DNA from: Gemmatimonadota bacterium
Lineage (GTDB): Bacteria; Gemmatimonadota; Gemmatimonadetes; Gemmatimonadales; Gemmatimonadaceae
Reading direction: 5' to 3'
DNA: 64,000 nt
Assembly (NCBI GenBank): GCA_028287235.1
Contig: JAQBQB010000026.1
Location: forward strand, 62,001-126,000
Shown: positions 50,945 to 59,310 of the stretch, piece after piece
Layout: every line of letters starts with the position of its first letter
How positions within the stretch are numbered: position 1 is the stretch's first letter
Position numbers and translations under genes: made by a program
Notes under the pieces: model-generated
Seen by the model: the letters and a program-made list of their open reading frames with translations, nothing else
Database searches by the model: none
Told to the model about the DNA's origin: nothing

Positions 50945-53900
50945 TCAGCCAGTCGACCGGCCGAGCCGCGCCAAACGCGCTTTTACTTCGCGCACCTTCG
51001 GCTGCAGCGCCGGGTCGGCGGTCTTCCACAGGTCGACGAACCTGCTGTACGCGCTGATCGCCTTTTGCGTATCGCCTTTCGCCTCGTACAACTCGCCCAG
51101 CCGTTTGTTCGCCACCGCGAGGTACGTCGCATCGACAGTCATGCGGCCGGCGAATGGCGCGTTGACGTACATCTCCAGCGCCTTGATCGCCGAATCGGGC
51201 ATGTCCCCCAGGTCGAACGCACGGGCGAGCGCCACGTAGGTGCACGGCGCACACGCGTTCGACGGACCATCCGGAAGTTGATCGCTCTTTCGCACCGCGG
51301 CGATCGCTTCCGTCGCGTGGCGCTCGGTCATCGCGAGAAAGGCGAGCGCGCTCTGGTGGTCCGGCTCCGCATCGCGCCGCAGCGTGGTGTCCTTGACGTC
51401 TGCTTCGAACTTCGCCATCTGCGCGCGTGCTTTGTCCGCCCTGCCCGCGAGTGCATACGCTGCCGCAATGCCGAAGTCGTGGCGTTGGGCGTACGGCAAA
51501 CGCTCGAGCGGATATTGCTGGAGGGTCGAGTCGAGAATCGCAACGGCTCGCGCCGACTGCTCGGCGAAGACCATCACGTTCGTCGCATTGATCAAGGCAG
51601 CGTCCACAGGTGAGCCGCTCAGACGATTCGCGACCGACTCGGCGTACAGGTCGCGCGAGAGCTTGTTGCTCTCCTCGAGGTGCCCGCGAAGCGCGGCCAT
51701 CGATTGCATGGCCGTGAGCGCGCCGACGCGCGTGGCAAGCGACGGTGAGCCGCGGAGCACGCGAAGGCGTATGTCGATGGAATCCAGACGGCCGCGCTGA
51801 TACAGCACGACAATGGGAAGCATGTCGATGACGGGCGTGTGAAATCGCGCCTGCGCGACGGCCAGCAGCGACTCCGCAGCCGCCGTACGCCCCAGGTTGA
51901 GCTCCGTTCGAACGGTGTTTCCCAGCGCCACGGCGCCCTTGGACTCTCGCCACGCTCCCGCGTAGAGCGACTCGGCGCGCGCGAAGTTGCGGCGGCTCGC
52001 TTCCACGAGCCCAAGGTTGTTCAACGCCGTCATGTCTCGCGGATTTCTGACCAGCATCTCCTCGAATGCAGCGGCCGCCTTCGCTCGGTCGCGCCCAGGG
52101 CCGATCCAGAATTCCGCCACCGTCAATAGACGTTCGCGTTCCGTCAGCCGCTCGCGGTGGCGATACGCCTTCGCCATGGCCGAATCGGCTTCGGCGCGCG
52201 TACGACTCGCGTTGCGAAAAGCGATGCCGAGCGAGCGCCAAGCGCTCGCGAACGTACTGTCGATCGTCACGGCCTCGGTGTTGAGCTGAATGCTCTTTTC
52301 GTAGTCGCCTTCGACGTTGTTGGCGCGCACGGCGGCGGCGTACTTGCGCAGCGCGTCGAGACTGGACGTGGTCACCTGCTCGAGCGGCGGCGTCGCATGC
52401 ACCGTCTTCAGCGACTCGCCCATCTTGCCACGCAGCGCGTGCGTCAGCTTGTCGAGCGCAGGCAATAGCTCCTTGGGACTGTCGGCCGTCTCGCGAAACG
52501 ATGCGAGCGTCGTACCGGAGTCAGCGCTCACGAGGCGCACGGCGATGATGTAGCCGGCGCCGAGCGGCGTGACGTCTCCGTCGATCACCGCTTTGGCCCC
52601 TTCGCGCTGCGCGATCTCACGGCCGAGCGCGAGATCCACATGCGTCGTCGGCGCGCGCTTCATGCGTGAGAGCGCGCCCGCCATGGCAGTGGGAGGCATG
52701 ATGTTCACTACGCTCGACTGTCCGAGCTCCGTACGGACCGCTTCGCCGATCACCGGCCCGAGCGTGGAGTCGCCGCCGGCCACGTGAAAGTCCGTAACCA
52801 CGAGCTGATCGCGCTCGGTCAAACGGCCCGCGGCGAAGAGCGAGCCGGCCGGTCCCACGCCCAAGCCGCGGAGCAACATGTACCCGCCGATCAACAGCAC
52901 GAACGCGCTGACGGCAGCTGCACCGCCCCACATCGTGCGTCGCCACGACACGTGCGGACTCGCGCGGAGGGCGAGCGTTGCCATGGTGCCGTGCACCGAG
53001 GACGGAGTGCCGCCCGGCGTATAGGTCGGGGTTGCCGTGAGCACTCGGCGCGCGGCGTAATGTGTGTACCCTGTGAAGAGGATCACCGGGAGCCCGAGCG
53101 CCATGACGATGAGCGCGCCTGGAAATACCCAATCCGGGAGACCGACGCCGACGATCGCCGCCTTGGCGACGACGGCGACGAGCACGAAGGCAACTGCGTA
53201 CAGCGCGAGCGCCTTCCATAACATGCCGCGACCACCGAATAGAATGGGCGGCATCGCCGACTGCGGCGCACTCACCGCGGCGTCGAGCAGACGAACGACC
53301 TCCTCGGCCGACTGCGGGCGATGCTCCGGATCTTTCTCCAGCGTTCGCGCGATGAGATCGGCCAGCGCCGGCGGAACGTCGGGCCGCAGCGTGGTCACGA
53401 GCTGCGGACGCTCGCTCATGTGCGCCGTGAGCAGACGGTGCGGCGACTTCTCCACGAACGGTGGACGCCCGGCGAGCAGCTCGTAGGCCATGCAACCGAA
53501 CGCGTAGATGTCGGCGCGGTGATCGGTTGCCGGATCGCCGGCTGCCTGTTCCGGCGCCATGTACGCCGGTGTGCCGATGGAGGTGCCGATCTGCGTGAGC
53601 GTCGTGCCTGGCGCCGAGGTGCGCGACGCGCTCAGCGCCTTGGCGATACCGAAATCCGCGACGACCGCCGAGCCGCCGGAGATGAGCACGTTGTCCGGCT
53701 TGATGTCGCGATGGACGACGCCGCGCTCGTGAGCGTATGCTAATGCCCGGGCCACCTCGCGCAGAATTCCGATCACGTCCGCCACGGGCAACGGACCGCG
53801 CGCCAACCGCGCGCGGAGTGACTCGCCGCTGACCAACGGCATGGTGTAGTAAGGCAGCCCGTCGGTCTCACCGGCCGACAGCACCGGCACGATGTTCGGA

Positions 53901-54112
53901 TGCTGGAGCTGCGCCGCGAGCTGAATCTCGCGCCGGAACCGGTCGACGTTGACTCCAGCCGCGAGCTCCTCGGGCAGCACCTTCACAGCGACGTCGCGAT
54001 TGAGCGCGACATCGCGGGCCACGAACACGCGCGACATTCCTCCGCCGCCCAGCTCGTTGGTGACGGTGTAGGCGGCGCCGAGGGTGCGCTGGAGCTGGTC
54101 CTGGAGCGTCAT
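50945..54112 (-). CDS. Serine/threonine protein kinase with TPR-rich extracytoplasmic region
   Basis: A 1055-residue protein. The kinase domain occupies residues 1-275: glycine loop LGGGGMSRVFVARD, lysine in VAVKVLPEEL, catalytic HRDIKPDNVL, VADFGIAKAL and GTPAYMAPEQ. Two membrane helices follow near 310-360 and another near 420 (VSAFVLLIGGYMLLRGLG). The rest is a FlgO/TolB-like domain (VVNIMPPTAMAG) and a long tetratricopeptide array ending in YSRFVDLWKTADPALQPKV. This layout is common in Gemmatimonadota and Acidobacteria. The ATG at 54112 opens MTLQDQLQRTLG. A tail-only relic of a paralogue lies at 32475-32573. Confidence 0.93.
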   Translation of the reverse strand: MTLQDQLQRTLGAAYTVTNELGGGGMSRVFVARDVALNRDVAVKVLPEELAAGVNVDRFRREIQLAAQLQHPNIVPVLSAGETDGLPYYTMPLVSGESLRARLARGPLPVADVIGILREVARALAYAHERGVVHRDIKPDNVLISGGSAVVADFGIAKALSASRTSAPGTTLTQIGTSIGTPAYMAPEQAAGDPATDHRADIYAFGCMAYELLAGRPPFVEKSPHRLLTAHMSERPQLVTTLRPDVPPALADLIARTLEKDPEHRPQSAEEVVRLLDAAVSAPQSAMPPILFGGRGMLWKALALYAVAFVLVAVVAKAAIVGVGLPDWVFPGALIVMALGLPVILFTGYTHYAARRVLTATPTYTPGGTPSSVHGTMATLALRASPHVSWRRTMWGGAAAVSAFVLLIGGYMLLRGLGVGPAGSLFAAGRLTERDQLVVTDFHVAGGDSTLGPVIGEAVRTELGQSSVVNIMPPTAMAGALSRMKRAPTTHVDLALGREIAQREGAKAVIDGDVTPLGAGYIIAVRLVSADSGTTLASFRETADSPKELLPALDKLTHALRGKMGESLKTVHATPPLEQVTTSSLDALRKYAAAVRANNVEGDYEKSIQLNTEAVTIDSTFASAWRSLGIAFRNASRTRAEADSAMAKAYRHRERLTERERLLTVAEFWIGPGRDRAKAAAAFEEMLVRNPRDMTALNNLGLVEASRRNFARAESLYAGAWRESKGAVALGNTVRTELNLGRTAAAESLLAVAQARFHTPVIDMLPIVVLYQRGRLDSIDIRLRVLRGSPSLATRVGALTAMQSMAALRGHLEESNKLSRDLYAESVANRLSGSPVDAALINATNVMVFAEQSARAVAILDSTLQQYPLERLPYAQRHDFGIAAAYALAGRADKARAQMAKFEADVKDTTLRRDAEPDHQSALAFLAMTERHATEAIAAVRKSDQLPDGPSNACAPCTYVALARAFDLGDMPDSAIKALEMYVNAPFAGRMTVDATYLAVANKRLGELYEAKGDTQKAISAYSRFVDLWKTADPALQPKVREVKARLARLGRSTG

Positions 54113-54243
54113 GATGCGGCGAGGGCAGGAGGCGGCCGTAAAGTAGCCTCTTGGGGCGTGCCGCGCGAATTGTCCGCGCGCACCGTCTATCGCGTCGGGC
54201 ACCCGGCAACCAACTTTGCGCCCAACCGCCACCGAGACGACAG

Positions 54244-54462
54244 ATGCGCGCCCGATTCCTCCTGCTCCTGCTCCCTTCCGCCCTTCCAGCGCAATCAGTA
54301 CTGGGCACTCGCGACTCGCTCGCCCGGCGGGTCGACCAAGTCTACCGCGCCTTCGACCGCACAGTGATCGAGTTCAGTCGGACCGGAACCGGCCGCGTGT
54401 CGGGGTTCGTGTTGGAGTCCGGTCGCGTGCGCGGACTGAAGTTCGTGCGAGGCACGCCGTAA
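54244..54462 (+). CDS. Small exported protein resembling a hydrolase tail
   Basis: A 72-residue protein: a signal peptide (MRARFLLLLLPSALPAQS) joined to about 50 residues. The last part (FSRTGTGRVSGFVLESGRVR) looks like the C-terminal DUF3471-type tail of exported beta-lactamase-like hydrolases. It may be a deletion derivative of such a gene or a genuine small secreted protein. ATG 54244 is chosen for the signal peptide. It is divergent from the kinase gene. Confidence in coding is moderate. Confidence 0.6.
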   Translation: MRARFLLLLLPSALPAQSVLGTRDSLARRVDQVYRAFDRTVIEFSRTGTGRVSGFVLESGRVRGLKFVRGTP

Positions 54463-54522
54463 GGCGAGGAAACTGGCAACTCCAAACTCGAATCTCATCA
54501 CTCGAACCTGGACTCGTCCCTC

Positions 54523-55155
54523 ATGCGATTGCCATTCGTGCTTTCCGCCGTGGCCGTGCTCTCCCAAGCGGCCTTCGTCCGCCAGGCCGCAACGATCTCG
54601 TTCGTCACGACCGATGACAAGGACACCATCGCGGTAGAACAGATCACACGAACGGCCGCAACGCTCACAGGCGATCTCGGCCTCGTCCAGCAGGGGACGC
54701 ACACGCACTACGTGGTTCACCTGCGGACGGACGGCAGCCCCGAACGCGTGGAGGTGATCAACGACGCACGCGGTTTCTTCACGGGAACGATCGCGTTCGA
54801 CGCCATCGCGAGGAATTCGGCGCGGGCGGGCGGCGGCGGACTCTCCGATAAGATCATCATGGCGCCCCCGGGGGCCTATCCCACCATCGGCACTTCGGTC
54901 GCGTTGATGGACCAGCTCGTACGCAGAACGCACTTGGCGTTGGGCGACAGCGCCATGCTACCGGTGATCAACATCCGCAACCGGAACACCGGCCTGGCGA
55001 CGCTCAAGCGCATCGCCGCGGATTCGGTGCGCGTCTACTGCGACGGCTGCATGAATCGCGGCGCGATCGAGGAGCTGCGGTTCGCGATCGCGAAGGACGG
55101 CGGCATCGCGGGCGGCACGAGCCCGAGCCAGCACTGGGTGATCGCGCGAAGGTAG
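54523..55155 (+). CDS. Exported protein of unknown function
   Basis: A 210-residue protein with a signal peptide (MRLPFVLSAVAVLSQAAFVR) and a beta-rich body. The central sequence TATLTGDLGLVQQG-like text and THTHYVVHLRTDGSPERVEV suggest a barrel or lipocalin-like sheet. A CDGCM pair of cysteines occurs near residue 170. I recognise no family. It follows the small exported protein on the same strand and is convergent with the MNT-HEPN gene, only four bases apart at the 3' ends. Confidence 0.75.
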   Translation: MRLPFVLSAVAVLSQAAFVRQAATISFVTTDDKDTIAVEQITRTAATLTGDLGLVQQGTHTHYVVHLRTDGSPERVEVINDARGFFTGTIAFDAIARNSARAGGGGLSDKIIMAPPGAYPTIGTSVALMDQLVRRTHLALGDSAMLPVINIRNRNTGLATLKRIAADSVRVYCDGCMNRGAIEELRFAIAKDGGIAGGTSPSQHWVIARR

Positions 55156-55159
55156 GGGG

Positions 55160-55891
55160 CTACTTGCCCGGAAGCGTATTCGTGTAGGCCGCGGTCGCGC
55201 CGCGCACGCGTCCTGCGGCGGCGACGCACGCCGAGACTTCATCGCTCGTTGGCATCGGCTTGTGCGGGTAGCGAGATTTGTCGTACACGGAGTCGAGCAC
55301 CCCGCACGCATCGCGCACACTTGGATTGGTGCGCAATTCGGGCGAAGACATTCGCAGAAGCTCGCTGAGGCTATGCGTTCGCGGGGGCGGCGTTTCGTTG
55401 AACACCAGCGCCGCCTTCAGAAACTTCTCGGCAGACCGGTGCGCGTGAAAGCACGCTCCGTCTGGAACTTTGTCGGCGGCAAGCTCCATCATCTGATAAT
55501 CGGCTGCGGCGCGGTTCATCCACTCGTGAAACGATTCCGGCGGCTGTCCCGAGCCCTCGAGCACCCGCGACACGCTCGGCGCAGGATCCCGATCGTAGAG
55601 AACTCGACCCTCGCGCTCGACGACATACTCCATGGTGCCCACGTCGTCGCGACGGCGATCGAACCGCTCGGGCGTATCGACCAACACGTCCACGCGATAC
55701 CGGTCGCGCAACGACTCCCGTAGCCGCTCGGCGTCCGAGTCGGCGACGACGAAGATGTCGTAGTCGCTATCGGGACGATGATCGCCGCGCGCACGGCTGC
55801 CGAACAGGATCACTCGGCGCGGAGCGCACAGTTCCACGATCGCAGCCGTCAGCTCGGCGAGGCTGGTATCGAGTGAGTCGACGGCAGACAT
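55160..55891 (-). CDS. Nucleotidyltransferase-HEPN fusion protein
   Basis: A 243-residue protein joining two domains usually encoded by separate genes. The N-terminal minimal nucleotidyltransferase shows GSRARGDHRPDSDYDIFVV (GS...DxD active site). The C-terminal HEPN domain shows HAHRSAEKFLKAALVFNETP and RTHSLSELL. In two-gene MntA-HepT modules the MNT protein AMPylates the HEPN RNase toxin to neutralise it. Here both parts are in one chain, as in known kanamycin-nucleotidyltransferase-like HEPN fusions. I do not see a clear Rx4-6H RNase motif, so toxicity is doubtful. ATG 55891 is chosen. Confidence 0.85.
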   Translation of the reverse strand: MSAVDSLDTSLAELTAAIVELCAPRRVILFGSRARGDHRPDSDYDIFVVADSDAERLRESLRDRYRVDVLVDTPERFDRRRDDVGTMEYVVEREGRVLYDRDPAPSVSRVLEGSGQPPESFHEWMNRAAADYQMMELAADKVPDGACFHAHRSAEKFLKAALVFNETPPPRTHSLSELLRMSSPELRTNPSVRDACGVLDSVYDKSRYPHKPMPTSDEVSACVAAAGRVRGATAAYTNTLPGK

Positions 55892-55968
55892 GGATTGACG
55901 ATACAATCGCGCGGCCGGAGTGCAATCACCGAAACAGCGCGAGCATCATCAACCGCGGGACGACAGCG

Positions 55969-56439
55969 TTAGTGCAAACGCGCCAGCACCTGCTGAAGCA
56001 GTGACGACGGCACGTTGCTGAAGCTCAGCTGATTCGTTCCCGGCCGGACGATCGCACGGTGCTCCGTTCCGTTGCGGAGCCGGTAATACACGTACTGTGA
56101 ATTGCCCGACGGAACCACGCGGGTCACGGTGTAGCCGCGATCGCGAAAGACTCCGCTCAACGCATCGGCGCCCTGACTGGGGCTGTACAATTTCTTGTAT
56201 TGCCCGGGCGGCATCTGTCCGGGCTTCTTGGCGAGACCCGGCGGAATCCCGCGCCCGCCGCGAACCCCCGGCGATTGAACGATGACGTTGGCGTCCGGAA
56301 CACGTACGTCCTCTCCCTTGGCCTTTCCGTGCTCGTCCCCTTTGCCCTTGTCGTGTCCCCGGCCCTGCGCGTGCGCCGAAGCGGCGACCAGAAGCACCGC
56401 GGCTGCGAGACCCAAGGTGCGACGGATATGATGGCGCAT
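55969..56439 (-). CDS. Small exported basic protein, function unknown
   Basis: A 156-residue secreted protein. Signal peptide MRHHIRRTLGLAAAVLLVAA with cleavage after ASAHAQ. A lysine/glycine/histidine-rich stretch (GRGHDKGKGDEHGKAKGE) follows, then IPPGLAKKPGQMPPGQYKK, a motif reminiscent of RcnB-like periplasmic proteins. The C-terminal domain has a YVYYRL strand. It could bind metal or polyanions, but this is speculation. It is a single gene with a normal GC profile. Confidence 0.75.
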   Translation of the reverse strand: MRHHIRRTLGLAAAVLLVAASAHAQGRGHDKGKGDEHGKAKGEDVRVPDANVIVQSPGVRGGRGIPPGLAKKPGQMPPGQYKKLYSPSQGADALSGVFRDRGYTVTRVVPSGNSQYVYYRLRNGTEHRAIVRPGTNQLSFSNVPSSLLQQVLARLH

Positions 56440-56702
56440 GTGTGACTCCCTAATGGATGCGTACGCTGATTGCCCTCACCAGGGTCTCAATGCACCATCG
56501 GAGCCAAAGCTTCCGAAAGACGCTAAGTCGGCCATTAGTCCATAGTTGGGGTTGGCGAGCCGAGCGGTTGGCGGAGGAATGTCGCCTGGCAGGCAGGTTG
56601 AAATGTCGAGACTCCTCTGTGCGGTGTGGCGGTCAACAAGGACTCGGTCCGCGTCTCACGACGGCGAGATAAGTCCCTTGAGCTTCGGGCAACATCATCG
56701 TG
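56440..56702. other. Intergenic region, nothing recognised
   Basis: About 260 bases containing the leader of the small exported gene (reading leftward). No gene, terminator or repeat could be identified before repeat copy E. Confidence 0.4.
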
Positions 56703-56770
56703 CGGCTCGCCTTACACGCATCGCGATGCGGATGGCGAGCCCCAGTCTCGAGCTCCGAGACTCGAGCTAA
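56703..56770. repeat. Dispersed palindromic repeat, copy E (short)
   Basis: Contains GGCTCGCC (56704-56711) and GGCGAGCC (56734-56741) around CGCATCGCGATGCG, the same central palindrome type as copy D. It is followed by AGTCTCGAGCTCCGAGACTC. Confidence 0.7.
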
Positions 56771-56818
56771 CAGACGACAGTTCAACCCGCAACGACATTG
56801 AGGTTCCTACTCCGAAAC

Positions 56819-57074
56819 TCACAGCGGCTCCCCCCTCAGTCAGGATCTTGAGGTATTTGTCATACCGGAACACGCGATTCCGCTTTCGGCCGGTGATCTC
56901 GCGACCGATCCCAGCATCTACGAGCGCGACGAGCGACGCATTCACCGAACGCAACGATATGCCGCTCGCTGTCGAGAGCATCACTGTGGTGGACACCGGC
57001 CGCTGCTCCAACGCGCGGTGCACGCGAAGCGCCGAATCCGCGTGGCGTTTGATCTCCTGAATGGCGCGCGCGAG
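56819..57074 (-). pseudogene. Remnant of a second fic gene (C-terminal winged helix)
   Basis: The minus strand encodes EIKRHADSALRVHRALEQRP, then SVNASLVALVDAGIGREITG and RKRNRVFRYDKYLKILTEG. This matches the C-terminal winged-helix part of the Fic protein at 45657-46826. The Fic core is absent, with a stop codon directly upstream of the fragment. At the end a G-run appears to carry one extra base: removing it gives EGEPL and a stop, matching the intact EGTEPLR ending. So the copy is truncated and frameshifted. Confidence 0.85.
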
Positions 57075-57568
57075 TCACGGGCTCGAAGCGTGCGGTCGCG
57101 TTGATACCGGGAGCCAATTAAGCGGCCATGCCAACGAACGTTGTCGCGTTCCGCTAATTAGTGCCAGAGAACCTGAGGGCGGTTGCTCGAATGCTGAAGG
57201 CTTCCGGACCCTCGATGAACTCGTCGCAGCGCGTTCGCCGGGTTCGTCGCGCCTCGAGGAACGTCCGCGAGAGGCGTCTTGAGCTGGCCCCTGAGTGCGT
57301 CGACGAAGCGCTCGGCGCCGTCCTCCTCGCTTAACTATTCAAACGCAAAGTCATCAGGTGCTGTTTCAGCTAACGACCTCTCCAAGGCAGCTGTGAGCAT
57401 CACATGATGTATTGAGCAGGACGCCGCGCGGCAATGCGGATAAGAGAACGAGTAATTCGTCCCGGACACCCCACGTCAAAGTTCACGCGCTTGCGGGGCA
57501 CAAGTACAGCCCTATCTGCCTGGCGTTGCGGGATGCTTTCTCGCCCCGCCCGGTGCATCATTACCGTC
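57075..57568. other. Intergenic region before the amidase gene
   Basis: About 490 bases. Two AT-rich elements, CCAATTAAGCGG near 57113 and CCGCTAATTAG near 57150, form an imperfect inverted pair and may be relics of a fic-type operator. No credible gene is seen. The amidase promoter must lie in the right part. Confidence 0.45.
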
Positions 57569-59257
57569 ATGCGCCCACTAACCGCCCTCTGCCTCCTCGC
57601 CGCCCTCCCCGCTGCCGCCTCCGCCCAGCAGTTCTCGGTGGTCGAGTCGAGCATCACCGACACCCGCCGCGCCTTGGAACAAAAGCGCGTCACGTCCCAC
57701 GAGCTGGTTCGCCAGTACCTCGAACGCATCGGCATGTACGAGGACAAGCTGCACGCCGTGATCACGGTGAACCCGCGCGCGCTAGCGATCGCCGACTCAC
57801 TCGACCGCCTGCGCGCACAGGGTAGAATCCTCGGCCCGCTGCATGGCATCCCGGTCGCGCTCAAGGACAACATCCAGACGACCGACATGCCGACGACGGG
57901 CGGCGCGTTGGCCTTCGATGGTCTCCGTCCTCCGTACGACGCGACGCTGACCAAGAACCTCGAGGCCGCCGGCGCGATCATCATCGCCAAGACGCAGCTC
58001 ACGGAGCTCGCGAACTGGGTCGCGTCCGGGATGCCCGGGAACTACAACGGGCTGAATGGCTATGGATTCAACCCGTGGGATCCGCGCCGCGACCCGCGCG
58101 ACGCATCCTTCGACGGACGCCCGGTGCTCGGCACCGGCGGCTCGAGCTCCGGCGCGGGCACCAACGTGAGCTTCTGGGCGGCGAACGTCGGCACCGAGAC
58201 GAGCGGCTCGATCCTGAGTCCGTCGCAGCAGAACTTTCTCGTCGGCATCAAGCCGACCGTCGGCCGCGTGAGCCGGTACGGCGTCATTCCGATCACCGCC
58301 GATCAGGACACGCCGGGCCCCATGGCGCGCACGGTGTCCGACGCCGCGATCATGCTCGGCGCGCTCGAGGGCGCCAACCCCGACCCGAACGATCCGGCGA
58401 CGCGCAAGTGTCCCCCGCCGGCGGGTCGCGACTATACCGGATCTCTAAACACGGCAAGCCTCAAAGGTGCGCGGATCGGTATTCCGCGCGCATTCTTCTA
58501 TGAGCCGACAACAGCGGGCGGCAGCAAGACCCCGCGCGGCGGCCTAAATGACGCGCAGCGGAAGGCGATGGCCGACGTCATCGCGGTGCTCCAGCAACAG
58601 GGCGCAGTAATCGTCGATCCCGCGGACATCCCGAGCGTCGTGACCGCGGACTCCGTGAACAATTTCCTGAACTGGGGCACGTGCGGCGGTCTCGAGGACG
58701 CGAAAGGCCGCGACGCGAACTGCTCGGGCGTTCTCAAGTACGGCATGAAGCGCGACTTCAATGCATGGCTCAGGCTACTGGGTGACAGGGCGCCCGTGAA
58801 GTCGCTCACGGAGCTCCGTCAGTGGAACATCGCGCACCAGCGCGCGGGCGCGATCAAGTATGGTCAGGCTCTGCTCGATATCTCGGACGAGATGGACGTG
58901 CAGGCGGATCGCGCCAAGTACGACGCGGATCGGCGGAAGGACGTCCTGCTCGGCGGAGCGAATGGAATCGACGCGGCGCTTACGGCGAACCGGCTCGACG
59001 CACTGCTGTTTCCGGGCGTGAGCAGCGCCAGCATTGCGGCGAAGCCGGGCTACCCGACGGTCACCGTGCCGTACGCGCTGCTGCCGGTATCAGCCGGCAC
59101 AGGGGCAAATACGTTCCCCGCGGGCTTCGAGCCGCGCCCCGCGCCGTTCAACGTCAGCTTTACGGGAACGGCCTGCAGTGAGCCGAAGTTGATCGGGTTG
59201 GCATTTGCGTTCGAGCAAGCGACAAAAAGGAGAATCGCGCCGCCGCTTTTTCCGTAG
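57569..59257 (+). CDS. Exported amidase-signature family enzyme
   Basis: A 562-residue secreted amidase with signal peptide MRPLTALCLLAALPAAASAQ. The Ser-cisSer-Lys triad is visible: lysine in VALKDNIQTTDMP, cis-serine in GGSSSGAGTN and nucleophile in TETSGSILSP. The family hydrolyses carboxamides; periplasmic members process peptide amides or similar compounds. The end is intact. The preceding frame is open to 57434, but ATG 57569 precedes a clean signal sequence. It is unlikely to be the GatA subunit because it is exported and stands alone. Confidence 0.93.
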   Translation: MRPLTALCLLAALPAAASAQQFSVVESSITDTRRALEQKRVTSHELVRQYLERIGMYEDKLHAVITVNPRALAIADSLDRLRAQGRILGPLHGIPVALKDNIQTTDMPTTGGALAFDGLRPPYDATLTKNLEAAGAIIIAKTQLTELANWVASGMPGNYNGLNGYGFNPWDPRRDPRDASFDGRPVLGTGGSSSGAGTNVSFWAANVGTETSGSILSPSQQNFLVGIKPTVGRVSRYGVIPITADQDTPGPMARTVSDAAIMLGALEGANPDPNDPATRKCPPPAGRDYTGSLNTASLKGARIGIPRAFFYEPTTAGGSKTPRGGLNDAQRKAMADVIAVLQQQGAVIVDPADIPSVVTADSVNNFLNWGTCGGLEDAKGRDANCSGVLKYGMKRDFNAWLRLLGDRAPVKSLTELRQWNIAHQRAGAIKYGQALLDISDEMDVQADRAKYDADRRKDVLLGGANGIDAALTANRLDALLFPGVSSASIAAKPGYPTVTVPYALLPVSAGTGANTFPAGFEPRPAPFNVSFTGTACSEPKLIGLAFAFEQATKRRIAPPLFP

Positions 59258-59310
59258 AGGCATAGACCGTGGTCGGATGACGAGTCCGAACATTCGCCCC
59301 AGGAGTCGCG

